Source: Streptomyces catenulae
GTDB taxonomy: Bacteria; Actinomycetota; Actinomycetes; Streptomycetales; Streptomycetaceae
Reading direction: 5' to 3'
Length of the DNA: 64,000 bases
Assembly (NCBI RefSeq): GCF_000718015.1
Contig: NZ_JODY01000015.1
Coordinates: 124,001 to 188,000 of the forward strand
The notes under the pieces were generated by a model. That model was not told the origin of the DNA. It searched no databases and worked only from the letters and a program-made list of their open reading frames with translations. This document shows, piece by piece, positions 1 to 8,423 of this stretch (its first letter is position 1; each line of letters opens with the position of its first letter). The position numbers and the translations under genes are program-made.

Positions 1-426
1 GCCCTCGGCCAGCAGCTCGTACGCGGCCTCCGCCTCGGCCTCGCGGACGGCGACGGCGAGCCCGGGGTGGGTGCGGCGCAGCTCCTGGACGGCGGGGACG
101 ACGAGGGCGGGGATGGCGGTGGAGAACGCGCCGATACGGACCCGGCCCGCCTCGCCGCGGAGATAGCCGAGGAGTTCCGCGTCGGCGCGCTCCAACTGGG
201 CGAAGACGACGTCGGCGTGGCGGAGCACCAGATGGGCGGCGTCGGTCAGCCGCACCCGGCGGCCGTGGGCCTCCAGCAGCGGGACGCCGAGCGCCTTGGC
301 GAGCCCGGCCAGTTGCTGGGAGACGGCCGACGGCGTCAGGTGCAGCGCCTCGGCGGTCGCGGTGACCGTGCCCAGTTCGTGCAGCGTACGCAGGATCCGC
401 AGCTTCTTGATGTCCCAGTCGGCCAT
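1..426 (-). CDS. LysR-family transcriptional regulator (N-terminal part, gene runs off the left edge)
   Basis: The 142 visible residues begin with a classic LysR winged helix-turn-helix (about residues 5-65, including the stretch TATAEALHLTPSAVSQQLAG) and run into the first part of the effector-binding domain (VRIGAFSTAIPALVVPAVQE). The C-terminal part lies beyond base 1. The start is taken at ATG 426. The gene follows the EamA transporter on the same strand after about 50 bases, so it may be cotranscribed with it and may control it, as is common for LysR/transporter pairs. The family binds a small-molecule co-inducer; which one cannot be told. Confidence 0.9.
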   Translation of the reverse strand, partial: MADWDIKKLRILRTLHELGTVTATAEALHLTPSAVSQQLAGLAKALGVPLLEAHGRRVRLTDAAHLVLRHADVVFAQLERADAELLGYLRGEAGRVRIGAFSTAIPALVVPAVQELRRTHPGLAVAVREAEAEAAYELLAEG

Positions 427-476
427 GCGGGCAGCGTACGCATCCGGGGGCGCGCCCCGGCGCCCCGCGGACCGGC

Positions 477-1439
477 TCACCGTCCGCCGCCCGCCCCCAG
501 GACGACGCCCGCGACGATCAGCGCCATGCACACCACCTGGACGGCCCCGGCGCCCTCGCCCAGGACCGCGTACGACAGCAGCGCCACACAGACCGGCTGG
601 AGGTAGTAGACGACCCCGGCGCGGGCGGCGCCGACCAGGGCGATCGCCTTGTTCCAGGTGAAGAAGGCGACGGCGGAGGAGAGGACGCCGATGTAGAGCA
701 GCGGTCCGGCGGTGGCGGCGGTGAGCGGGAAGCCGCCCTCGACGGCGAGGCTCACCCCGTAGGCGGGCAGCAGCATCGCGGCGCCCAGGGCGAACGTCAT
801 GAAGAGGTAGGCGCGTTGGCCGATGCCGTCGGGGCGGCGGCGCAGCAGTGCGCTGTATCCGGCGAAGGTCGCGGTCGCGGCGAGCATCCACAGGTCGCCG
901 GGGGCGAGATCGAGCCGGGCGAGGGCGGCCGGGGAGCCGCCGCCGACGAGGACGACCACCCCGGCCAGGGCGAGCAGCATCCCGGCGAGGCGGCGGGCGC
1001 CGAGCGGGGCGCCGTCGTCGGGGGCGCCGTCCGGTGCGGGCGTGGCGCGGCGCCGTCCGAGGCGGTCGAAGGCGGCGATCAGCAGCGGCGAACCGGCCGC
1101 GATCATCGCCATGTTGGTGGCGGAGGTGGTGCGTCCGGCCTGGTAGATGAGGGTGTTGAAGAGGGTGACGCCGAGCAGCGCGGCCCCGGCGAGGTGCGGC
1201 AGATGGCGGCGGACGGCGGGCCACTGCCGACGGACCTCGGGCAGGGTGAGGGGCGCGACGGCGACGAGCGCGACGATCCAGCGCCAGAAGGCGGTCTGGA
1301 CCGGCGGCACCGTGGCGTGCAGGGCGCGGGCGATGACGAAGTTGCCGGACCAGATGACGGTCGCGGTGAGCGCGAGCGTCAGTCCGACGGCGCGCGCCGT
1401 GCCCGCGCGCGGGGTGCGGGGCCGTTCCAGAACTGCCAC
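477..1439 (-). CDS. EamA (drug/metabolite transporter superfamily) permease
   Basis: A 320-residue integral membrane protein with the two tandem EamA repeats and about ten hydrophobic segments. The N-terminal part carries the typical WSGNFVIARAL motif in its first helix; the second repeat ends in FFTWNKAIALVGAARAGVVY. The family exports metabolites, amino acids or drugs. I chose GTG 1439 because an AAAGGA ribosome site lies just upstream; a longer in-frame start at 1472 lacks one. Two small palindromes lie upstream (1501-1540). Substrate unknown. A LysR regulator follows on the same strand. Confidence 0.9.
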   Translation of the reverse strand: MAVLERPRTPRAGTARAVGLTLALTATVIWSGNFVIARALHATVPPVQTAFWRWIVALVAVAPLTLPEVRRQWPAVRRHLPHLAGAALLGVTLFNTLIYQAGRTTSATNMAMIAAGSPLLIAAFDRLGRRRATPAPDGAPDDGAPLGARRLAGMLLALAGVVVLVGGGSPAALARLDLAPGDLWMLAATATFAGYSALLRRRPDGIGQRAYLFMTFALGAAMLLPAYGVSLAVEGGFPLTAATAGPLLYIGVLSSAVAFFTWNKAIALVGAARAGVVYYLQPVCVALLSYAVLGEGAGAVQVVCMALIVAGVVLGAGGGR

Positions 1440-1500
1440 GGTGTCCTTTCGGTCGGTGGGAGGCCCACCCACCGTGGCAGTTCCGAAAACATCAGGTCCA

Positions 1501-1540
1501 TCGAAACTTTCGACGCACTCCGTTCAGTCGAACTGAACGG
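1501..1540. promoter_or_regulatory. Two adjacent palindromes between desaturase 3' end and EamA transporter promoter
   Basis: tcgaaa-c-tttcga (1501-1513) is a perfect 6+1+6 palindrome. ccgttcagt-cga-actgaacgg (1520-1540) is a perfect 9+3+9 inverted repeat. The second could be a terminator for the desaturase, although no T-run follows on the minus strand. Both could instead be operators for the minus-strand transporter, whose start is at 1439. The sequence alone does not decide. Confidence 0.5.
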
Positions 1541-1546
1541 TGCGTT

Positions 1547-2527
1547 CTACGAGGCGGCGCGGGCCGCCCGGCGCGCCTCGATGGCGGCGCGCCGCTCGTC
1601 GAACTTACGGGCCTGGTCGTCGAGGCCGCCCATGAACATCCCCAGCTCCTCCTGGGCCGCCAGACCGACCGGCCCGAGGCCGCCGATCTCCAGCACCTTG
1701 AGGTGGCGCAGCACCGGCTGGAGCACGTCGTCGTGGTGGATGCGGAGGTTGTAGATCCCGCCGATGGCCATCCGGGCGGCGGCCCGCTCGAAGCCGGGCA
1801 TGCCGTGGCCGGGCATCCGGAAGGCGGTGACGACATCGCGGACGGCGGCCATGGTCTGGTCCGGGGCCAGCTCGAAGGCGGCCCGCAGGAGGTTGCGGTA
1901 GAAGACCATGTGGAGGTTCTCGTCGGTGGCGATCCGGGCCAGCATCCGGTCGCAGACCGGGTCACCGGAGTGGTGGCCGGTGTTCCGGTGCGAGATACGG
2001 GTGGCCAGCTCCTGGAACGCGACGTAGGCGACGGAGTGCAGCATGCTGTGGCTGTTGTCGGACTCGAACCCCTCCGACATGTGGGCCATCCGGAACCGCT
2101 CCAGCTCGACGGGGTCGACCGCGCGGCTGGTGAGCAGGTAGTCCCGCATCACGATGCCGTGCCGCCCCTCCTCGGCGGTCCAGCGGTGCACCCAGGTGCC
2201 CCAGGCGCCGTCGCGACCGAAGAGGGTGGCGATCTCGTGGTGGTAGCTGGGGAGGTTGTCCTCGGTGAGGAGGTTGACCACGAGAGCGATGCGGCCGATG
2301 TCGGTCACCTTGGACTGCTCGGGCGACCATGCCTCGCCGCCCATGACGCCGTCGAAGTTCCGGCCGTCGCTCCACGGCACGTACTCGTGGGGCATCCATT
2401 CCTTGGCGACCTTGAGGTGGCGGTTCAGCTCCTTCTCTACGACCTCTTCGAGCGCGTAGAGGAGGTGGGCGTCGCTCCAGGCACTGAGGCCAGGCTCTCC
2501 GTCGTGGCGGGCGGGGGCGATGGTCAC
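1547..2527 (-). CDS. Acyl-ACP desaturase (ferritin-like diiron, DesA family)
   Basis: A 326-residue soluble fatty-acid desaturase, which introduces a double bond into acyl chains carried on ACP using a diiron centre, O2 and reduced ferredoxin. Diiron ligands are visible: a Glu in EEVVEKELNRHLK, the EEGRHG motif near residue 120, and a second DENLH motif near residue 200. Length and motifs match the actinobacterial acyl-ACP desaturase family. The start is GTG 2527 with AGGAG eight bases upstream. The promoter region holds a tandem palindromic operator (2551-2604), so it is probably repressed by a TetR-type lipid-sensing regulator encoded outside this window. Confidence 0.92.
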   Translation of the reverse strand: MTIAPARHDGEPGLSAWSDAHLLYALEEVVEKELNRHLKVAKEWMPHEYVPWSDGRNFDGVMGGEAWSPEQSKVTDIGRIALVVNLLTEDNLPSYHHEIATLFGRDGAWGTWVHRWTAEEGRHGIVMRDYLLTSRAVDPVELERFRMAHMSEGFESDNSHSMLHSVAYVAFQELATRISHRNTGHHSGDPVCDRMLARIATDENLHMVFYRNLLRAAFELAPDQTMAAVRDVVTAFRMPGHGMPGFERAAARMAIGGIYNLRIHHDDVLQPVLRHLKVLEIGGLGPVGLAAQEELGMFMGGLDDQARKFDERRAAIEARRAARAAS

Positions 2528-2550
2528 GGGGGAACTCCTGGGGGACGATG

Positions 2551-2604
2551 ACCTACGGAACCGTAGGTTGGACCTACGGCTCCGTAGGTTACGGCATCGT
2601 AGGT
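2551..2604 (-). promoter_or_regulatory. Tandem palindromic operator upstream of the desaturase
   Basis: Two near-identical palindromes, acctacggaaccgtaggt (2551-2568) and acctacggctccgtaggt (2572-2589), lie 21 bases apart start to start. A third imperfect copy ending tcgtaggt reaches 2604. They lie 24-77 bases upstream of the GTG start, where a promoter would be. The 21-base spacing is two helical turns, which suits cooperative binding of a TetR-type repressor on one face of the DNA. The regulator is inferred, not seen. Confidence 0.75.
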
Positions 2605-2672
2605 GAGGCCGAGTTAAGCCCCCGACCCACCAAATCCCCTTATTTCACCCCGTTCACCTGCGGAAACGACAA

Positions 2673-2710
2673 AGGGCGCCCTTCGGTTCTTACGAACCGA
2701 AGGGCGCCCT
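2673..2710 (-). terminator. Strong hairpin terminator after the small membrane protein gene
   Basis: A perfect 16-base stem (agggcgcccttcggtt, 2673-2688, with its complement 2695-2710) and a 6-base loop. Read on the minus strand it is followed by a T-rich run. It lies just past the stop of the gene at 2732. Confidence 0.85.
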
Positions 2711-2731
2711 CGAAGGCGTCGGTGCCCGGTG

Positions 2732-2980
2732 TCAGACCTTGGGCCCGGCCTGCTTGCGGGACTTGTCGCCCACCATGACCAGCCCGGCGATGACCAGGAA
2801 GAGAACGATGGGGGCAGCGACGTAGAGGCCGAGCGTGGAGAGCACGCTCAGACCCGGACCCGGGTCGTCACCGTCGTCGCGGGTGAGCGCAAACGCGGGG
2901 GACGACATCAGCAGCATCAGCGCGGTGCCGGCCGTGACGGTTCCGGCGCGCAGGGCATTCTTCTTGACCTTGTTGCTCAC
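2732..2980 (-). CDS. Small exported/membrane protein, unknown function
   Basis: 82 residues from GTG 2980. The N-terminal region has lysines (VSNKVKKNALRAG) followed by a hydrophobic stretch ending SSPAFA, a likely signal peptide with an AxA cleavage site near residue 30. A short acidic linker (DDGDDPGPG) follows, then one transmembrane segment (YVAAPIVLFLVIAGLVMVG), then a basic tail. The mature protein would be a single-pass membrane peptide with a very short outside part. A strong terminator follows, so it is probably monocistronic. I do not recognise a named family. Confidence 0.65.
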   Translation of the reverse strand: MSNKVKKNALRAGTVTAGTALMLLMSSPAFALTRDDGDDPGPGLSVLSTLGLYVAAPIVLFLVIAGLVMVGDKSRKQAGPKV

Positions 2981-3089
2981 GGACTCAACGTATAGGACGC
3001 CCCGGCCGCCCGCGCGCCCGGGGTGGCGCAAGGCGCCGCCGCCGGGGAAAGGGGGCGGCACGGACATCGGAGCGCCCGACCGGAGACCG

Positions 3090-3356
3090 TCAGACCTCCA
3101 TGGACTCCGTACCCAGACCGGCGGCGGTCGGCTCGCTGGTCAGCGGCAGTTCGGCGGAGATCGGGACCTCGCTGGTGAGGGGGGCGTCGGCGGCGAGCGG
3201 CGGCTCGCTGGTCAGGGGCGGCTCGACGAAGCTGGCGGAGCCGGAGCCGTCCAGGCAGTCGGGGCCGGAGAGCCCGTCGAAGAGGTCCGGTTCCATGGGC
3301 CCGTCGCCGGGTTTGGAGGACAGGGCGTCGAGGAGCAACTGAGCGGACGCGGCCAC
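3090..3356 (-). CDS. Small acidic PLTSE-repeat protein, unknown function
   Basis: 88 residues from GTG 3356, with GGGAGG as ribosome site. The N-terminal third (MAASAQLLLDALSSKPGDG) looks helical. The rest is acidic and repetitive: PLTSE occurs at least three times, with PPLAAD and PISAE as degenerate copies. There is no signal peptide, no transmembrane segment and one Cys. The good ribosome site and codon use favour a real gene. The function is unknown; such repeats suggest a disordered, possibly protein-binding, tail. Confidence 0.6.
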   Translation of the reverse strand: MAASAQLLLDALSSKPGDGPMEPDLFDGLSGPDCLDGSGSASFVEPPLTSEPPLAADAPLTSEVPISAELPLTSEPTAAGLGTESMEV

Positions 3357-3631
3357 GAGGGCCTCCCGTTCATCGGCAGTGGGACAAGGGCTGGACTACC
3401 CAGCGATCCGGATCACAGACGCGACCGGCCAGCAAACGTGACCCACATCACACCGTCCGGGACGGGCGATTTCACGGTACGGCCCGGGACACGGCGCACA
3501 GATTGCGGCCGGAGCCGCCCCGCGGCGGCAAGTTCTGCGGGGCGCACGGGCCGCCGGGGGAGGGGACGGTGCTCCCGCCCGCGCGGCGGCCCGCGCACCC
3601 CGGGCCGGGCCCGGCGCACGAAGGCCCGGAG

Positions 3632-4168
3632 CTATGCCGTCACGGCACTGATCCGGGCCAGGGCGTCGTCGGCGCCGTACGGCTGCAAATACGGCAGCCA
3701 CCGCGGATCGCGGTGGCCCGTCCCGATGATCCGCCAGGCGAGGCCGGACGGCGGGGCCGGTTGATGCCGCAGCCGCCAGCCGATCTCGGCCACATGGCGG
3801 TCGGCCTTGACGTGGTTGCAGCGGCGGCAGGCGGCGACGACGTTCTCCCAGGTGTGCTGGCCGCCGCGGCTGCGGGGGATGACGTGGTCGACGCTGGTGG
3901 CGACCGCGCCGCAGTACATGCAGCGGCCGCCGTCGCGGGCGAAGAGCGCCCGCCGGGTGAGCGGGACGGGACCGCGGAAAGGCACCCGCACGAAGCGTTT
4001 GAGACGGACCACACTCGGGGCGGGGATGACGCGGGTCGCACTGTGCATCAGGGCGCCGGACTCCTCAAGGCTGACGGCCTTCTCATTGAGGACGAGGACG
4101 AGCGCGCGGCGGAGCGGTACGACGCCGAGCGGCTCGTACGACGCGTTGAGGACCAGGACATGCGGCAC
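3632..4168 (-). CDS. HNH endonuclease
   Basis: 178 residues from GTG 4168 with a GGAGG ribosome site. An N-terminal region (VLVLNASYEPLGVVPLRRAL) is followed by a complete HNH nuclease module: CMYCG, then SVDHVIPRSRGG, then WENVVAACRRCNHVK. This gives the catalytic DH pair, the Asn/His of the beta-beta-alpha metal fold and the two CxxC zinc knuckles. This compact type is very common in actinobacteria, usually as a single chromosomal gene without a partner methylase, and its target is unknown. It is divergent from the MscS gene. Confidence 0.9.
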   Translation of the reverse strand: MPHVLVLNASYEPLGVVPLRRALVLVLNEKAVSLEESGALMHSATRVIPAPSVVRLKRFVRVPFRGPVPLTRRALFARDGGRCMYCGAVATSVDHVIPRSRGGQHTWENVVAACRRCNHVKADRHVAEIGWRLRHQPAPPSGLAWRIIGTGHRDPRWLPYLQPYGADDALARISAVTA

Positions 4169-4486
4169 GGGTGCCTCCTTGTACGCCGGCGGCGCGTGGC
4201 TCGCGCCGGGACGATCTCCCCCAGTGTCACCCGGTGTCCGGGCGCGGCGCCACCATGACCGGGTAACGGGCCGGAGGTGTTTTCCGGCACGCCCCCTCAG
4301 TTCGCGCGGCACGGTGTTACTTCGCCCTCATTCGGGCGTACTCGTGGCGTTGCGGGAACGTCCGGGAAACCGCTGGCGTTCGAACAAGGGCGCGGTTCGG
4401 TTCCGTTGCCCCGTTAGTGTGGTGGCCGCCCGAGCCGCGGTGCCACCTCGGTCCCGGGCGTCCCGCCCCACACGGAAGGTTCTGCT
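4169..4486. promoter_or_regulatory. Divergent intergenic region between HNH nuclease and MscS channel
   Basis: 318 bases with no gene. It must hold the two divergent promoters. A TAGTGT hexamer at 4415-4420, about 67 bases before the channel start, is a plausible -10 element. No convincing -35 or operator was seen. Confidence 0.4.
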
Positions 4487-5572
4487 GTGCACTGGTCAGC
4501 CATGGCGGTCTCCGCCGCGCCCTACAGCGCCGCCCCGGCGCCGGACGCCACCGGCCCGACCTCCTTCGAGGACGCGACGGAGAAGGCCACCAACGCGGCC
4601 GGATGGGTGCAGGAGAACTGGGGCAACTGGCTGGAGTCCGGCCTCCAGATCGTGCTCATCATCGTGATCGCGGTGGTGCTGCGGCATGTGGTGCGCCGCA
4701 CCCTCACCCGGCTCATCGACCGGATGAACCGCACCGCGAACGCCGCCCAGGGCACCGCGCTCGGCGGGCTGCTGATCAACGCCGAGCGGCGGCGGCAGCG
4801 CTCCGAGGCGATCGGTTCGGTGCTGCGCTCCGTCGCCTCCTTCGTGATCATGGGCACCGCGGCGCTCACCGTGCTGTCGGTGCTCAAGATCAACCTGGCG
4901 CCGCTGCTGGCGAGCGCCGGTGTGGCCGGTGTCGCGATCGGTTTCGGCGCCCGCAACCTCGTCACCGACTTCCTCTCCGGCGTCTTCATGATCCTGGAGG
5001 ACCAGTACGGCGTCGGCGACGAGATCGACGCCGGGGTGGCCACCGGCACCGTCATCGAGGTCGGTCTGCGGGTGACGAAGCTGCGCGGGCCGAACGGCGC
5101 GATCTGGTACATACGCAACGGCGAGGTCAAGCGGATCGGCAACCTCAGCCAGGGCTGGGCGACCGCCCATGTCGACGTACAGCTCGCCGCCGACCAGGAC
5201 CTGCGGCTGGCCCACGAGGTCATCACCGCCGTCGGCGAGGAGATGTCCGCGGCCGAGCCGTGGAACGAGCAGCTGTGGGAGCCGGTGGAGGTGCTGGGCC
5301 TGAGCGAGGTCTCCCTGGACACGGTCACGCTGGGCGTTTCGGCCAAGACCATGCCGGGGAAGGCCGGGGGCGTCGAGCGGGAGCTGCGCTGGCGGATCAA
5401 GCAGGCGCTGGACCGCGCCGCGATCCGCCTCGCCCCACGCCCGGAGCCCGAGGAGGAGGACGAGGCGACGGACCCGTCCGCCGCGGTGGCCGCGCCGTCC
5501 GCGCTCAACAACCCGGACTCGCCGCAGTCCCTCGCCGCGGCGCCGATCGCCCGGCCGAAGCTGGGCAAGTAA
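4487..5572 (+). CDS. MscS-family mechanosensitive ion channel
   Basis: 361 residues. The first transmembrane segment (LQIVLIIVIAVVLRHVV) is near residue 60, the second near residue 120, and the pore-lining third helix near 140-165. The conserved MscS region follows (LLASAGVAGVAIGFGARNL, then EDQYGVGDEI and the GTVIEVGLRVTKLRGPNG beta-domain). The disordered C-terminal tail is rich in Glu, Ala and Pro. The channel releases solutes during hypo-osmotic shock at the cytoplasmic membrane. The start at GTG 4487 is supported by GGAAGG upstream; ATG 4502 is an alternative. A strong terminator follows. Confidence 0.92.
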   Translation: MHWSAMAVSAAPYSAAPAPDATGPTSFEDATEKATNAAGWVQENWGNWLESGLQIVLIIVIAVVLRHVVRRTLTRLIDRMNRTANAAQGTALGGLLINAERRRQRSEAIGSVLRSVASFVIMGTAALTVLSVLKINLAPLLASAGVAGVAIGFGARNLVTDFLSGVFMILEDQYGVGDEIDAGVATGTVIEVGLRVTKLRGPNGAIWYIRNGEVKRIGNLSQGWATAHVDVQLAADQDLRLAHEVITAVGEEMSAAEPWNEQLWEPVEVLGLSEVSLDTVTLGVSAKTMPGKAGGVERELRWRIKQALDRAAIRLAPRPEPEEEDEATDPSAAVAAPSALNNPDSPQSLAAAPIARPKLGK

Positions 5573-5595
5573 CGGCCCGCACCCCAGCCGCCCCA

Positions 5596-5630
5596 CGGCC
5601 CCCGTACCGCACCGCGCGGTACGGGGGCCG
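5596..5630 (+). terminator. Hairpin terminator after the MscS gene
   Basis: Perfect 15-base stem (cggcccccgtaccgc, 5596-5610, and complement 5616-5630) with a 5-base loop, 24 bases past the channel stop. No long T-run, as is usual in Streptomyces. Confidence 0.8.
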
Positions 5631-5770
5631 TGTCGTGCGACGGGTCCCGCGGCGCGGTCAACGGCCGGGTGGTGGGCGGCAGATGACGGTCCGGCCACCT
5701 TCCGGAAAAGTCTTCGCGCGTAAACCATTGACGGCCCCTCGGGCCGCGCCCTACCGTCCTTGCACCGATT

Positions 5771-5781
5771 GGAAAGTTTCC
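5771..5781 (+). promoter_or_regulatory. Palindromic operator upstream of the ROK regulator
   Basis: ggaaa-g-tttcc is a perfect 5+1+5 palindrome inside the longer near-palindrome ttggaaagtttcctaa (5769-5784), 45 bases before the ATG. Sites of this form precede other ROK sugar regulators in Streptomyces, so autoregulation is likely. This is an inference from position and family. Confidence 0.6.
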
Positions 5782-5825
5782 TAACAGATGGTGGCGGGGC
5801 CACCGGGAACGGGGTGGGGGCGCAC

Positions 5826-7013
5826 ATGGCGGCAGCGGAAGCGGGGATGCCCGGAACGCCTCGGGTACTGCGGGCGATGAACGACCGGGCCGCACTCGAC
5901 CTGCTCGTGTCCCAGGGGCCGTTGACCCGTACCCAGATCGGCGAGCTGACCGGTCTGTCGAAACCGACCGCCTCCCAGCTGCTGGCGCGGCTGGAGGCCG
6001 TCGGGCTGGTGCGGACCACCGGCAACGTCACCGGGCGGCCGGGGCCCAACGCCCAGCTCTACGAGGTCAACCCGTTCGTGGCGCAGGTCGCCGCGCTCGC
6101 CGTGGATCAGGAGGGGATCACGGCGGCCGTGGCCGACATCGCCGGGCAGGTGCGCGGCGAGGCGCGGGTGGGCACCGACGCGGTGGCCGAGGACGTCCCG
6201 CACCGCACCGCGCAGCTGGTCGCGGCGGCCGTCGACGGGGCGCTCGCCAAGGCCGGACTGGGCCGGGAGCAGCTGCACGGCGCGGTGATCGGTACACCCG
6301 GCGCGCTCGACCCGGGCACCGGGCGGCTGCGGTACGCGCCGCATCTGCCCGGCTGGCACTCGCGGGCCCTCAAGGAGGAGCTGGCGGAGGTCCTGGGCAC
6401 GCCCATCGAGATCGAGAACGACGTCAACCTCGCGGCCGTCGCCGAGCAGCACGACGGCGCCGCCCAGGACTACGACGACTTCGTACTGGTCTGGGCGGAC
6501 GAGGGCGTCGGCGCGGCGATCGTGCTGGGCGGTGTGCTGCTGCGCGGGGCGACCGGCGGCGCCGGGGAGATCGGCTACATGCCGCTGCCGGGGGCGCCGC
6601 TGGCGCGCGGCGGGGACCGCAGCGCCGCGCAGCCCGACGGCGGCGGCGGCTTCCAGAGCCTGGTCGGCGCGCCCAGCGTGGTCGAACTCGCCCACCGGCA
6701 CGGCGCCCGGCAGGTCCGTACCGTCGAGGAGGCGCTGCGGGTCGACTCCGTCCGCGCGGAGGTGGCGGTGCGGATGGCCACCGGGCTGGCCGCGGTGGTG
6801 GCGGTCGTCGATCCGCAGCTGGTGGTGTTGTCCGGGGCGGTCGCGCACGCCGGTGGGGAGGAGCTGCGGGCGCTGGTCGAGGAGGAGTTCACCGGGCTCG
6901 CGCTGCCCCGGCCGGAAATCCGTATCAGCCATCTCGACGGCAATCCCATTCTCACCGGCGCCCTGCGCACGGCGCTCGCCGCCGCCCGCGACACCGTCTT
7001 CAACACGGCCTGA
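5826..7013 (+). CDS. ROK-family transcriptional regulator of the sugar operon
   Basis: 395 residues from ATG 5826. A winged helix-turn-helix lies at about residues 20-75 (GPLTRTQIGELTGLSKPTAS), followed by a ROK domain with the sugar-kinase-like ATP fold and a GTPGALDPGTG motif. The region after VLLRGATGGAGEIGYMPL lacks the normal CxCGxxGC zinc cluster of ROK kinases, so this looks like a pure regulator. It lies directly upstream of the ABC transporter genes and probably controls them in response to an imported oligosaccharide or glycoside. An earlier in-frame start exists at 5760, but it would overlap the operator palindrome. Confidence 0.9.
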   Translation: MAAAEAGMPGTPRVLRAMNDRAALDLLVSQGPLTRTQIGELTGLSKPTASQLLARLEAVGLVRTTGNVTGRPGPNAQLYEVNPFVAQVAALAVDQEGITAAVADIAGQVRGEARVGTDAVAEDVPHRTAQLVAAAVDGALAKAGLGREQLHGAVIGTPGALDPGTGRLRYAPHLPGWHSRALKEELAEVLGTPIEIENDVNLAAVAEQHDGAAQDYDDFVLVWADEGVGAAIVLGGVLLRGATGGAGEIGYMPLPGAPLARGGDRSAAQPDGGGGFQSLVGAPSVVELAHRHGARQVRTVEEALRVDSVRAEVAVRMATGLAAVVAVVDPQLVVLSGAVAHAGGEELRALVEEEFTGLALPRPEIRISHLDGNPILTGALRTALAAARDTVFNTA

Positions 7014-7071
7014 ATTCTTGTTCCTCCGCACTTCCTCCTTCTCATTCCTCCCGCCGTAAAGGAAGTACGCC

Positions 7072-8412
7072 ATGCCCTCCGCACGCGCAGGCCGGATTCT
7101 GGTCGCGGCGCTGGCCGGTGCCGGACTGCTGGTGTCGGGGTGCGCCCGGCCGAGCGTCGGCAGCGACCGGGACGATCCGACGAAACCGGTGACGCTGAAG
7201 TTCTGGCACGGCTGGGCGGAGCGGGGTGAGGTCAAGGCGGTGAACGACAGCATCGCCCGTTTCGAGAAAGCCCATCCGAACATCAAGGTCGAGACGATCG
7301 GGAACGTCACCGACGAGACCATGAACCAGGCGCTGCGGGCGGGCGGGAGCGACGCCCCCGACGTGGTGTCCTCGTTCACCACCAACAACGTCGGGCAGTA
7401 CTGCTCCTCGGGCATGTGGGCCGATCTCGACCCGTTCCTGAAGAAGAGCGGCGTGGACAAGAAGAAGGTCTTCCCGAAAACGCTGCTCGACTACACACAG
7501 TTCCGTGGACGGCAGTGCGCACTGCCGCTGCTCGCCGACGCGTTCGGGCTCTACTACAACAAGGACGCGTTCCGGAAAGCCGGAATCGACCGGCCACCGC
7601 GGACGATGTCGGAATTCGCGCGGGACGCCGTCAAGCTGACCCGGCGCGACAAGGACGGTTCCTACCGGCGGGTGGGGTTCATGCCCTCCTTCCGGCTGTA
7701 CCAGAACAGCCCGGACCGGATGTTCGCGCAGTGGGGTCCGACGTATTTCGATGCGAAGGGCAAGGCGGCGCTGGCGAAGGATCCGCGCAGCAAGGATTTC
7801 TTCCGCACCCAGCTCAAGCTGATCAACGCGCAGGGCGGTTACGGTCCGCTGGAGAAGTTCCGCACCATGTTCGGTGACGAGATGTCCTCGCAGAACGCCT
7901 TCCTCACGCAGAAGGTGGCGATGCACATGGACGGGGAATGGCGCGGGCGGATGCTCAAGGAAGCCAAGGCGCCCTTCCACTGGGACACCGCGCCGCTGCC
8001 CGTCCCCGACGATCAGGCGGACACCTACGGACGCGGCTATCTCAACGGCACCGTCATCGGTATCGCACACAGCAGCATGCATCAGAACGCCGCCTGGGAG
8101 TTGGTGAAGTTCCTGACCACCGACACCGATGAGGTGGTCTCCTTCGCCAACGCCATCCACAACGTTCCCTCGACGTTCGGGGCGCTGAATTCGCCGAAGC
8201 TGGACGCCGATCCGACGTTCCGCGCCTTCTTGGACATCGCGAAGAACCCGCACAGTTCGGCGCCGCCGCCGTCCAACAACGGCGGGCAGTACATCACCGC
8301 GCTCCAGGACTTCTCCTACGAAGTCGAAGCCGGAAGGGTCCCCGATCTCGACAAGGGGCTACGGACCCTCGACGCGCAGATCGACGCCGACAACCTCCAG
8401 TCCGAGAACTGA
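7072..8412 (+). CDS. Sugar ABC transporter substrate-binding lipoprotein
   Basis: 446 residues with a lipoprotein signal: a positive start, a hydrophobic core and the lipobox LVSGC with Cys about residue 24. The mature part opens VTLKFWHGWAERGEVKAVND, typical of family 1 oligosaccharide-binding proteins (MalE/UgpB class). It would sit on the outer face of the membrane and hand sugar to the permeases encoded next. An AAAGGAAG ribosome site precedes ATG 7072. The downstream GH4 enzyme and kinase suggest a glycoside or disaccharide ligand; the exact sugar is not evident. Confidence 0.93.
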   Translation: MPSARAGRILVAALAGAGLLVSGCARPSVGSDRDDPTKPVTLKFWHGWAERGEVKAVNDSIARFEKAHPNIKVETIGNVTDETMNQALRAGGSDAPDVVSSFTTNNVGQYCSSGMWADLDPFLKKSGVDKKKVFPKTLLDYTQFRGRQCALPLLADAFGLYYNKDAFRKAGIDRPPRTMSEFARDAVKLTRRDKDGSYRRVGFMPSFRLYQNSPDRMFAQWGPTYFDAKGKAALAKDPRSKDFFRTQLKLINAQGGYGPLEKFRTMFGDEMSSQNAFLTQKVAMHMDGEWRGRMLKEAKAPFHWDTAPLPVPDDQADTYGRGYLNGTVIGIAHSSMHQNAAWELVKFLTTDTDEVVSFANAIHNVPSTFGALNSPKLDADPTFRAFLDIAKNPHSSAPPPSNNGGQYITALQDFSYEVEAGRVPDLDKGLRTLDAQIDADNLQSEN

Positions 8413-8423
8413 CGGAGCCCGCC

